The notes under the pieces: generated by a model
Seen by the model: the letters and a program-made list of their open reading frames with translations, nothing else
What the model was told of the DNA's origin: nothing
Database searches by the model: none
Made by a program: the position numbers and the translations under genes
Origin: Promethearchaeota archaeon
GTDB lineage: Archaea > Asgardarchaeota > Lokiarchaeia > Sigynarchaeales > SOKP01
Reading direction: 5' to 3'
Length of the DNA stretch: 35,078 nucleotides
Assembly: GCA_019057775.1 (NCBI GenBank)
Contig: JAHLWT010000158.1
Location: 1 to 35,078, forward strand
Shown: positions 8,063 through 15,282 of the stretch, piece after piece
How the letters are laid out: each line of letters begins with the position of its first letter
Position numbering within the stretch: position 1 is the stretch's first letter

Positions 8063-9562
8063 ATGGAAGTGGAATCTGTAATTGTCTCCGATTCTGAAGG
8101 CTTGATCATTGCTGGTGAGATGAGGAAGGACATTGACATGGAACTCGTATCAGTATTGACTTCAATAATTAATCCTATTTTAGCAAGAATGCGTAATGAA
8201 TTTGAATTTAAAAAATTTGGTAATGCCAGCTTTGACACGGAAGATCACCGCCTTCTATTCATCTCCATTGATGAGGAAAGAATTCTAAGTCTAGTCCTTG
8301 AAAGTATGGCATCAACAGAAAAACTTTCTCCCTATGGGTTCTTTCTGGCTGAGAAGACTGCGCAAATCCTCAGTGCTGATGAAGAAAGCGAAATTCAAAT
8401 CTCTGTTCCGAATTTTGAATATGAAGCTGAAAACGTTCAACGATTAAAAAACCAATTGTATCAGATGGATATTGGCACAAAAGGTGAATATCGGTTTAAA
8501 TTTGTGATTTTAGGAGATCATGAAGTAGGTAAGACTTCGATTATTAGACAATTTGTTGAGAAAACATTTACCGAATCATACCGTGCTACTATTGGTTTGA
8601 ATATTCTATCGCACACATTTGATTTCTTTGGGAGTGAGATCGGAGTTGTTCTCTACGATCTAGGAGCTCAAAAATACTTTAAGCGTTTCAGAAAGACCTA
8701 CTATCTTGGTGCACAAGCAGTATTTATAGTTTTCGACCTAACAAAACGAGAATCCTTTGATAATGTTATAATTTGGTACCAGGAGCTAAGAAGTTTTGTA
8801 CCTGATGAGGACGTCCCGATTGTAATAGTTGGAAACAAAACGGATTTAAAAGAGGATAGACAAGTTTATTATCAAGAAGGTGTGAGATTGGCAAATACAC
8901 TCTCTGAAAACGAAAAAATTAAGTTGTCTTATATTGAAACAAGCGCCCTGACTGGAGATAATGTGGAAGATGCTTTTAATCTGATTTCATATCATTATGT
9001 AATGAGAAGTAAGGAAATTGAGGATGAAAGACGAAGTAAAGTCTTATTAGAAAAAATTAATTCAATTTTGGAGAAAAAAATCGTTTTCACGTTATCCTTT
9101 ATAAATGAGAGTTCAGTATATAGCCCAGGGTTACAAATCATAACAAATATTAAAGAATTAGGAGAAAAATCATTAGTTAATGATTACGAGGATGAACAAG
9201 TCTATCAATTCACAAGTGGGATGATTGTAAAGCAACATCAATATACTGCTGCTGATAACGTCTCCAGCTCTGATGGAGTATTCTGTATTTTCGATGCCCG
9301 GAATAAGGATCAAATAGACCCTAGCTGGAAGGATCTTATAACAACTATTTATCAAAATTCAAAGGAAAATGGAGTCCTCTTAATAGGTGTAAGAGCATCT
9401 GGAAGTACTAATTGGTCGGAGATAATTGAGCAATTAAATATTGATCACTCCTCCGACAAAAAAAAAGTGGATCTCTTATATTTTAGAATTGGAGAAAATT
9501 ATCGATTGGATATTTTCGATCAATTAGGCGTCATACTTTCTGGGATTGATGATAAATATTAG
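8063..9562 (+). CDS. Roadblock/LC7 - Ras-like small GTPase fusion, second tandem copy
   Basis: From the ATG at 8063 this gives 499 residues with the same order as the upstream paralogue: Roadblock domain (1-105), G domain (about 143-315) with GDHEVGKTS at 151-159, YRATIG, YDLGAQ, NKTD and ETSAL, then a charged linker and the same extra C-terminal domain (SPGLQI, GVFCIFDAR, LLIGVRASG). No ribosome binding site precedes this ATG, and it would remove the first Roadblock helix; the better start is a TTG at 8003, blocked by an in-frame TAA at 8012. The rest of the frame is intact and conserved, arguing for recent mutation, assembly error or readthrough over old decay. Like its neighbour it has G-A instead of A-G before the catalytic glutamine. 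Confidence 0.85.
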   Translation: MEVESVIVSDSEGLIIAGEMRKDIDMELVSVLTSIINPILARMRNEFEFKKFGNASFDTEDHRLLFISIDEERILSLVLESMASTEKLSPYGFFLAEKTAQILSADEESEIQISVPNFEYEAENVQRLKNQLYQMDIGTKGEYRFKFVILGDHEVGKTSIIRQFVEKTFTESYRATIGLNILSHTFDFFGSEIGVVLYDLGAQKYFKRFRKTYYLGAQAVFIVFDLTKRESFDNVIIWYQELRSFVPDEDVPIVIVGNKTDLKEDRQVYYQEGVRLANTLSENEKIKLSYIETSALTGDNVEDAFNLISYHYVMRSKEIEDERRSKVLLEKINSILEKKIVFTLSFINESSVYSPGLQIITNIKELGEKSLVNDYEDEQVYQFTSGMIVKQHQYTAADNVSSSDGVFCIFDARNKDQIDPSWKDLITTIYQNSKENGVLLIGVRASGSTNWSEIIEQLNIDHSSDKKKVDLLYFRIGENYRLDIFDQLGVILSGIDDKY

Positions 9563-9693
9563 TTGTTAAAATTAGGAGTACAACTCGCTTCTTATGCTTA
9601 TGTTCCTCGTTATTTTTAGCTGAGTATTATTTAAGAAATCTTTTTATGATAATGAAATTGATGAATTATTATAAGTAAAGAAGGTGATTTTGA

Positions 9694-10263
9694 ATGGATT
9701 TAGTTATTAAACCTTTAACACCAGATATATTAGATGATTTTTTATATTACTTTGATGATATAGCCTTTGCAGATAATCCTGATTGGGCTGGTTGTTACTG
9801 TCATTTTCATCATTGTGAAGGTGACCTTACAGTTTGGGCTGAAAGAACTAAAGGAGAGAACCGTAATGCCTCAAAAGAACTGATTCTTTCTGGTAAATTA
9901 AATGGTTTTCTTGTGTACAAAAAAAACAAACCTATTGGTTGGTTAAATATAGATGCAAAAGAAAGTTACAAGAAGCTACCAATTGAAGAAGCACAAGATT
10001 ATCCTAATGATGGAAAAATTGCGTCAATCGTTTGTTTTATGATTGCGCCAACACAAAGAAGAAAAGGATTAGCACGAAAACTTTTAAAATTTGCATATTC
10101 TAGTTTAAAAGATAAAGGATATACTATGATTGAAGCTTATCCTAAGAAAGGTCTATTACGTGATGATCATAGCTATCATGGGCCTGAGTCACTTTTTATC
10201 TCCGAAGGATTTACGATCTACAAAGATTTTACAGATTCGTATATTGTACGTAAAGCTTTGTGA
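9694..10263 (+). CDS. GNAT-family N-acetyltransferase
   Basis: This 189-residue protein has the GNAT acetyl-CoA binding motif at about residues 112-130: a beta-4 strand (IASIVCFMIAP), then QRRKGLARKLLKFA, which fits R/Q-X2-G-X-G/A. The N-terminal part carries NPDWAGCYCHFHHC, a cysteine/histidine-rich stretch seen in a subgroup of single-domain GNATs of unknown substrate. The C-terminus has the usual FISEGFTIYKDF. AAGGTGA at about 9680-9686 precedes the ATG at 9694. It is not related closely to the three tandem GNATs further downstream. The acetyl acceptor is unknown. Confidence 0.88.
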   Translation: MDLVIKPLTPDILDDFLYYFDDIAFADNPDWAGCYCHFHHCEGDLTVWAERTKGENRNASKELILSGKLNGFLVYKKNKPIGWLNIDAKESYKKLPIEEAQDYPNDGKIASIVCFMIAPTQRRKGLARKLLKFAYSSLKDKGYTMIEAYPKKGLLRDDHSYHGPESLFISEGFTIYKDFTDSYIVRKAL

Positions 10264-10540
10264 CAAATTTTATTATATCTCTATTAGATGGCTATTGGGA
10301 TCATAAAATGCTAATTTCATGTGATCTAAACCGAAACTGGATTAAATTTAATTAGAACATATAAAAATAGTTTCTCAATAAGGAGGATTCCCTTCAAACG
10401 ATTTTGAAATTTAAAATAAAAAAAGATCTCAGATCTAATGGCTCAGACTAATATTAGCCGGCGTTCTTCTCAGACATTTTTTTTGTCGATCGGGTGAAGT
10501 TATTAACCCAAACATATATTTTCGAAAAGCTACCGTAATC
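10264..10540. other. Gene-poor stretch before the histone promoter
   Basis: I find no supported gene here. The 5' half has only short open stretches without a usable start. Weak structures include two adjacent AGATCT palindromes around 10425-10438, a GGCT/AGCC hairpin near 10441-10460, and a T8 run near 10481. These could be remnants of a terminator for the upstream acetyltransferase gene. Confidence 0.3.
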
Positions 10541-10550
10541 TTTATATATT
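10541..10550 (+). promoter_or_regulatory. TATA box of the histone gene
   Basis: TTTATATATT is a strong archaeal TATA element. It lies about 138 bp before the histone ATG, so transcription should start near 10573-10578 and leave a leader of roughly 100 nt. The same 10-mer occurs before the molybdoenzyme gene at 31736-31745. Confidence 0.6.
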
Positions 10551-10678
10551 CACAAGAGGTATTATTACTTAAAGAAGTTCCAAGTTAAAATTTGGAATTT
10601 AGTAATAAACTTATAGGTTAATGCTCCTCAATAGTAGAGGTACTTGACCGAAATAATTAAAAAGTGGAGGAATATAAA

Positions 10679-10891
10679 ATGGCTAAAAAAGTTTTTGCTT
10701 GGTCTCCTGTTCGAAAGTTAATGAAAGATAACGGTGCTGAGATGGTTGCAAGAGATGCTGTTGATGCCTTAATTGATTATTTAGAAAAATTAGCAAAAGG
10801 CATGACAAGCAAAGCTCTTGAAATGACTCGACATGCGAATAGAAAGAAATTAACTCTCAATGATATGAACTTGGCAATGACAATATTATAA
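10679..10891 (+). CDS. Archaeal histone
   Basis: This 70-residue protein has a complete histone fold: helix 1 (WSPVRKLMKDNGAEMVARDA), the long central helix (VDALIDYLEKLAKGMTSKALEMTRHANR) and the third helix after KKLTLNDMNLAM. RKKLT and the helix-2 arginines match DNA-contacting positions of HMf-type histones. It wraps DNA as dimers or longer polymers. A GTG at 10664 also opens the frame, but GTGGAGG there is the ribosome binding site; the ATG at 10679 gives MAKKVFAWSP, the normal beginning. There is no N-terminal tail. It is a single-gene unit with a strong TATA box and an oligo-T terminator, as expected for an abundant chromatin protein. Confidence 0.95.
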   Translation: MAKKVFAWSPVRKLMKDNGAEMVARDAVDALIDYLEKLAKGMTSKALEMTRHANRKKLTLNDMNLAMTIL

Positions 10892-10932
10892 AATAGTATA
10901 ATAATTTAAACAAATCAAAAAGTTTCCAATTA

Positions 10933-10957
10933 TTTTTTTTTCTTTTTATTCTTTTTT
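10933..10957 (+). terminator. Oligo-T terminator after the histone gene
   Basis: T9 at 10933-10941 is followed by two further T-runs within 20 bp, beginning about 40 bp after the histone stop codon. No G-C-rich hairpin precedes it, consistent with archaeal U-tract termination. Confidence 0.5.
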
Positions 10958-11092
10958 ATAAAGGGTTAAGATAATATTAAAATTAAGAGAATCATTTGTA
11001 CATCAAATATTCTATAAATCATTTTAATAATACAGAGTTGAATAAAAATTCCAATATTAAATAAATCAAAACTTCGACCTGAAGTTCTGAAA

Positions 11093-12130
11093 TTGATAGA
11101 GAGTAGTGAAAAAATACGGCTTCAAGGTGCTTTTGAGTTTCTTAAGCTTGACGAGAACAAGGGTTTTAATCTACAAGCCTACATGATGAAAATTACTCAA
11201 GAAAATGAGAAGTTTTTTCAATTGTTATCTAAAAAAGAAGGAACGATCGAAGATCTTTACGGTGTTCTCACCGATGAAGAAATCAAGTTATTAACTAAGT
11301 TTTTTCGATTTGTTCTTGATTATTCTACAAATATACAGTTAGAACAATTTCCAATCCCTGAAGATGTAAAAATAGAAGAAGTTGATGCAGGGGGAGTTCC
11401 TGCTGAATGGCAAATCATACCTGAAGCAATGGGAGAACGTGTTCTTTTATATTTCCATGGAGGGGGCATGGTATTAATGTCTCCAAAATCTCATAGGCTA
11501 TTGACTATTGAACTCGCAAAAGTTAGTAAGTTGCGGGTGTTAAGCGTCGATTATCGCCTTGCACCTGAACACCCTCATCCCGCACCGCTAGAAGACTGCG
11601 TTAAAGCCTATAATTGGCTTCTGTCTGAAGGTTATAAACCTGAAAATATTATCATCGCCGGAGACTCTGCTGGAGGGAACCTAACATTAACAACATTAAT
11701 AAAATTACGTGATGAGAATATTCCATTACCTAGAGGTGCTGTAGCATTATCTCCCGCTACAGATTATACAGATAATAGTAAAACATTTTATGAAAATGCT
11801 GAAACAGATCCTATATTAGCCGATATAGGAATATTTTGGTGGATAACCTCCTTTCTTGCAGGTGCAGACCCTAGTGACCCTCTGATATCTCCTGTTCTAG
11901 CAGATCTAAAAGGGTTGCCTCCTATCTTAATACAAGTAAGTACTAGTGAAATGCTTTATGATAATTCCACTCGTTTTATAGAGCGAGCTAAAGATGCAGG
12001 TGTGAGAGCAGTGTTACAAGAATGGAAGGATACTATTCATGTTTTTCAAGGCTTAGGTTTACACGATCTACCCGAAGCAAGAGAGGCAATAGATAAAATT
12101 GGTGAATTTATACAGTCACTATTAGAATAA
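11093..12130 (+). CDS. Alpha/beta hydrolase, hormone-sensitive lipase (HSL) family esterase
   Basis: The oxyanion-hole motif FHGGG is at residues 121-125, VDYRLAPEHPHPA at 152-164, the nucleophile elbow GDSAGGN at 190-196 (S192), and a C-terminal catalytic histidine in DTIHVF. These define the HSL/esterase family, which hydrolyses acyl esters or lactones. A helical cap precedes the core. The start is uncertain. The TTG at 11093 is the first ordinary start, but the frame stays open back to 11042 and reads coding-like (ILNKSKLRPEVLKL) with no ATG, GTG or TTG. The real start may be a rare codon, or a mutation may have removed it. It is convergent with the flavoprotein gene at 12183. Confidence 0.9.
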   Translation: MIESSEKIRLQGAFEFLKLDENKGFNLQAYMMKITQENEKFFQLLSKKEGTIEDLYGVLTDEEIKLLTKFFRFVLDYSTNIQLEQFPIPEDVKIEEVDAGGVPAEWQIIPEAMGERVLLYFHGGGMVLMSPKSHRLLTIELAKVSKLRVLSVDYRLAPEHPHPAPLEDCVKAYNWLLSEGYKPENIIIAGDSAGGNLTLTTLIKLRDENIPLPRGAVALSPATDYTDNSKTFYENAETDPILADIGIFWWITSFLAGADPSDPLISPVLADLKGLPPILIQVSTSEMLYDNSTRFIERAKDAGVRAVLQEWKDTIHVFQGLGLHDLPEAREAIDKIGEFIQSLLE

Positions 12131-12150
12131 TCTTGAAATTTCCCTCATCC

Positions 12151-12161
12151 TTTTTTTTTTT
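12151..12161 (+). terminator. Oligo-T terminator between convergent esterase and flavoprotein genes
   Basis: Eleven consecutive T begin 20 bp after the esterase stop and lie 21 bp before the stop of the opposing gene. It fits termination of the plus-strand transcript. Confidence 0.5.
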
Positions 12162-12182
12162 CAAACCAAAGTCGCACAAAAT

Positions 12183-13322
12183 TTATGGTGGTAATAAGGT
12201 AACCTTAGTAGGGCTCCGAAATTTATTAATAAACCGTTGTAAAAACATTGCAATTCCCTCCTTATACATAAATCTCTTTAAATATTTTAGAAGTTCATTA
12301 TTATCATTCAAATAATATATTCCTTTTCCAATATTACGATTTGTTTGTTTTACCACTTTCCTCATTAATTGAGAGTACACATTATAAACCAAATCTTTGT
12401 TCTTTCCCTCTTTTTCAACCTTGAGTATTGCTTTTGCAGCTAACCGACCACTTAGAGCAGCAGCATCCATCCCTACGCCACGATACATATCAACTAATCC
12501 CGCAGCATCCCCTACAAATAATATACGACCTTCTCCAAGCGCAACTCTTCCTTCCCCCATGTTCATTGTACTTGAAAAACCTTCCTTTTTTACTACTTCT
12601 CCTTTAAGATTAAATTCTTTTTTAACATAATCAAAAAATTTCTGTCCCACCTTAGCAATATTTTTGTCATATCCTGTCCCAATAACCCAAAGATCATTCT
12701 TCTTGTAAATCCACGCAAACATCATATTATTGAACTCTAGATTCCAAAATTGGTAGAGACAATTTGGATCCAAATCACCTTCTCCGTCAAAATAGTAATT
12801 AACAGTAGCACCCGTTGATTTTTTTTCGAAATTATTAGGTTGCATTTTCATTCTTACTACCGGCATCAAACCAGTAGCATCAATTAAATATTTAGTTTTG
12901 AATTCCTCAATGTTCTTATCTTTATCTGAAATTTTTACCAAAATATAGTCTTCAGCTATATCCCAATCAATAAGACTATATTCGTCTCTGAATTCTGCTC
13001 CATATTTAATAGCTACTTGATTTAACCAGTCATCATAAACATCTCGGGTGAAATTGAGCATTTTATAGGGAGCTTTAAATTTCTTACCATCTGGCCTAAA
13101 AAAAATTATTTTACTCAGTTTATTCGAGCAGAGTTTATCCCCAGGAGTTTTTTCACCAATTATTTTTTCCATATATGGGAATTGTATTCCAGAACAAGAC
13201 TTAATTCGCGGTGTTTTATATTTTTCAATGAACAGAGTTTTTAGGCCACCTTTAGCTGTAAATTTAGCTGCAACCGATCCAGCAATTCCCCCGCCTGCGA
13301 TAAATACATCATATTCTTTCAT
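12183..13322 (-). CDS. Geranylgeranyl-reductase-like FAD-dependent oxidoreductase
   Basis: The N-terminus has the dinucleotide-binding motif DVFIAGGGIAGSVAA followed by an acidic strand end (LFIEK). RIKSCSG at about 41-47 corresponds to the P-X2-K-X-C-G-G type motif of the family. The second FAD motif is ILFVGDAAGLVDMYRGVGM with a helix of small residues after it. Family members reduce double bonds in isoprenoid chains, including archaeal membrane lipids. At 379 residues the length is typical. Lipid saturation is the likeliest role, but related enzymes act on other substrates, and no lipid gene is adjacent. It is divergent from the GNAT trio across 178 bp. Confidence 0.85.
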   Translation of the reverse strand: MKEYDVFIAGGGIAGSVAAKFTAKGGLKTLFIEKYKTPRIKSCSGIQFPYMEKIIGEKTPGDKLCSNKLSKIIFFRPDGKKFKAPYKMLNFTRDVYDDWLNQVAIKYGAEFRDEYSLIDWDIAEDYILVKISDKDKNIEEFKTKYLIDATGLMPVVRMKMQPNNFEKKSTGATVNYYFDGEGDLDPNCLYQFWNLEFNNMMFAWIYKKNDLWVIGTGYDKNIAKVGQKFFDYVKKEFNLKGEVVKKEGFSSTMNMGEGRVALGEGRILFVGDAAGLVDMYRGVGMDAAALSGRLAAKAILKVEKEGKNKDLVYNVYSQLMRKVVKQTNRNIGKGIYYLNDNNELLKYLKRFMYKEGIAMFLQRFINKFRSPTKVTLLPP

Positions 13323-13500
13323 AAAAAGAATCCTAAAAGTTTAATTAAATGTAATTGATATAGAAACCTAAAAAATAAAAACTCTATTATTCCGAAAGTA
13401 GGTGTTATCTCTCTTTAAATCTATGTTTAGAGTTCATAAAAATAATATTGAATCGCTCATTTTCAAAATTATATTAAATAAAATTAGCGATAATTAAGAA

Positions 13501-14070
13501 ATGACTGAAAAAGAAGAACAACAAACGTTTCCATTTATTGAAGGAGAAAAAATTAATCTCGCTTCTGCTAATCTCGAACATATTGGATTGTATACTAAAT
13601 GGATGAACAATCCAGAGAACAGAAAATTTAGTAAGAATCCTATCCCTCAGACGATAGAAGATGTGAAAAAATCCCTTGAACCGAAAAAACAGGAAGTAAA
13701 AGAAGATATTTTTTTTGAAATCTGGCATAAAAATGATAGTGTTCCTATAGGTTTTATTGGTTTCGTTCGAATTGGGTGGTATAATCGAAGTGCATTAATA
13801 TTTCTCATGATTGGCGAATCCAAGTATTGGGGACAAGGAATGGCATCAGAGGGGGTAAAATTATTGGTTAAGTATGGTTTTAATGAACTCAATTTACATA
13901 AAATTAGTGCTGAGATCCTAGCTCCAGATAAAGCATCTGCTCGTGTACTTGAAAAAAATAACTTTAAACTTGAGATTAGACTTGAAAAAGAGATTTTTTT
14001 TGACGGAAAATTTGTTGATAAGTTGAGTTATGTGGTATTTAGTAGAGATTGGAGGGGAACTAATGGATAA
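13501..14070 (+). CDS. GNAT acetyltransferase (RimJ/RimL-like), tandem copy 1
   Basis: This 189-residue protein is the first of three adjacent homologues. It shares with them the opening PFIEGEKINL, the W-X-N-P block (KWMNNPENRKFSKNPIPQT), the FEIWHKNDSVPIGF strand pair, the acetyl-CoA motif ESKYWGQGMASEGVKLL (Q-X-G-X-G/A), and NELNLHKISAEI. This is the RimJ/RimL type that acetylates protein N-termini, amino acids or small amines. The WGQGMA motif is intact, so activity is plausible. The ATG at 13501 follows a weak GATAATTAAG sequence. It overlaps the next gene by 8 nt, so translation may be coupled. Confidence 0.9.
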   Translation: MTEKEEQQTFPFIEGEKINLASANLEHIGLYTKWMNNPENRKFSKNPIPQTIEDVKKSLEPKKQEVKEDIFFEIWHKNDSVPIGFIGFVRIGWYNRSALIFLMIGESKYWGQGMASEGVKLLVKYGFNELNLHKISAEILAPDKASARVLEKNNFKLEIRLEKEIFFDGKFVDKLSYVVFSRDWRGTNG

Positions 14071-14674
14071 AAAGGAAAATGATAAGAAAACAGAAAAAGA
14101 GGAGAAAGTTGAATCTGTGCCTTTTATTAAAGGAAAGACAATTGATCTTTGTCCGAGAAATTCCAAACTAGCAGACACATATATTCGATGGAAAAATTCG
14201 CCGAGGGTCAGAAAATATGCGCGGAATGTCATACCAAGAACATTAGATGATGAAAAAAAAAGACGTGAAGAGAGTGAAGGTCGTTTTAGGGCCCATATTT
14301 CTCTTGACATTTGGCATAAGGAGGATAATAAACCGATAGGACAAATAGGATTAGGACATATAAATTGGATAAATGGGTGGGCAAATGCTTACGCCCTAAT
14401 TGGCGAACCTAAATACTGGAATAAGAATATTGCAACAGAAGCAACAGAGTTACTTATAGAATACGCTTTTAATGAATTAAATCTAAATAAAATACATGGT
14501 GGAGTAGCGGTTAAAAACATAGGATCTTGGTCGGTAGCAGAGAAAATAGGTTTTAAATTGGAGGGAATCCAAAAAGAAGAATTCTATGTAGATGGAGAGT
14601 ATGTTGATACAAAGAAATACTGTCTGCTTAAAGAAGATTGGTTAAATAGAAAAAAGGAAAAAAAAATTAGCTGA
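14063..14674 (+). CDS. GNAT acetyltransferase (RimJ/RimL-like), tandem copy 2
   Basis: The preferred ATG is at 14063, after GGAGGGG at about 14050-14056; a longer frame from 14030 lies inside the previous gene. The 203-residue product begins with a charged tail (MDKKENDKKTEKEEK), then VPFIKGKTIDL, RWKNSPRVRKYARNVIP, LDIWHKEDNKPIGQIG and the cofactor loop EPKYWNKNIATEATELL. In copies 1 and 3 this loop contains WGQGMA and WNKGLA; here it is WNKNIA, so the key glycine of the Q/R-X2-G-X-G/A motif is an asparagine. That may weaken acetyl-CoA binding or mark a changed role. It is flanked by copies 1 and 3 with an 8-nt overlap and a 1-nt gap. Confidence 0.9.
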   Translation: MDKKENDKKTEKEEKVESVPFIKGKTIDLCPRNSKLADTYIRWKNSPRVRKYARNVIPRTLDDEKKRREESEGRFRAHISLDIWHKEDNKPIGQIGLGHINWINGWANAYALIGEPKYWNKNIATEATELLIEYAFNELNLNKIHGGVAVKNIGSWSVAEKIGFKLEGIQKEEFYVDGEYVDTKKYCLLKEDWLNRKKEKKIS

Positions 14675-14675
14675 A

Positions 14676-15266
14676 ATGACTAAAATTAATGAAAAAACAG
14701 AAGAATGCAAGGAGGAAGTTTTTCCTTTTATTGAAGGGCACTCTATAAATCTTTTACCCACTACTTCAGAGCATGTAGGTATATATATAAAATGGGAAAA
14801 CAATCCAAAAGTCCGAAAATATTCAAGGAATGTCATACCAATAACTTCTGAAGAACAAAAAAAAGTTCTCGAGGATGCCAAGGCGAATAAGAGAATAATT
14901 TTTGAGATTTGGCATAAAGAAGATAAAAAGTCGATCGGATTTGCTGAACTTGATGATATTGATTGGATAAATCGTAGAGCAGAATTAGGACTTTTGATTG
15001 GAGAACCAGAATATTGGAATAAAGGATTAGCTACAGAAGCAGGAAACTTACTTGTAAATTATGGCTTTAAGGAACTAAATTTAAATAAAATATTCACTGC
15101 AATTTTCAGTCCTAATATAGGCTCTTGGCGGTGTGTCGAGAAGATCGGGATGACTCGTGAAGCCACTTTAAAAAATCATGCCTATATTGATGGTGCCTAT
15201 GTAGATGACTATAAATATTGTATATTTAAGAAAGATTGGCTTAAAAAGAGGACATTAGTTAATTAA
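14676..15266 (+). CDS. GNAT acetyltransferase (RimJ/RimL-like), tandem copy 3
   Basis: The third member (196 residues) starts 1 nt after the stop of copy 2, so the three genes form one transcription unit. It keeps the family blocks: FPFIEGHSINL, KWENNPKVRKYSRNVIP, FEIWHKEDKKSIGFAEL and an intact cofactor loop EPEYWNKGLATEAGNLL. The C-terminal FKKDWL matches the FSRDW of copy 1 and LKEDWL of copy 2. It looks closer to copy 2 than to copy 1 in the RNVIP segment. Substrate is unknown. It converges on the multi-PAS kinase gene with only 16 bp between stop codons. Confidence 0.9.
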   Translation: MTKINEKTEECKEEVFPFIEGHSINLLPTTSEHVGIYIKWENNPKVRKYSRNVIPITSEEQKKVLEDAKANKRIIFEIWHKEDKKSIGFAELDDIDWINRRAELGLLIGEPEYWNKGLATEAGNLLVNYGFKELNLNKIFTAIFSPNIGSWRCVEKIGMTREATLKNHAYIDGAYVDDYKYCIFKKDWLKKRTLVN

Positions 15267-15282
15267 ATACTGCAATAATGCC

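Noticed and set aside
10290..10352. Short open stretch reading LLDGYWDHKMLISCDLNRNWIKFN after the acetyltransferase
   Set aside because: It has no usable start or ribosome binding site, is out of frame with the upstream gene, and is too short to separate from chance.
13647..14310. Antisense open frames of 81 and 130 codons over the GNAT genes
   Set aside because: They mirror conserved acetyltransferase codons and are low-complexity Ser/Phe-rich, as expected from the complement of lysine- and glutamate-rich AT-rich genes.
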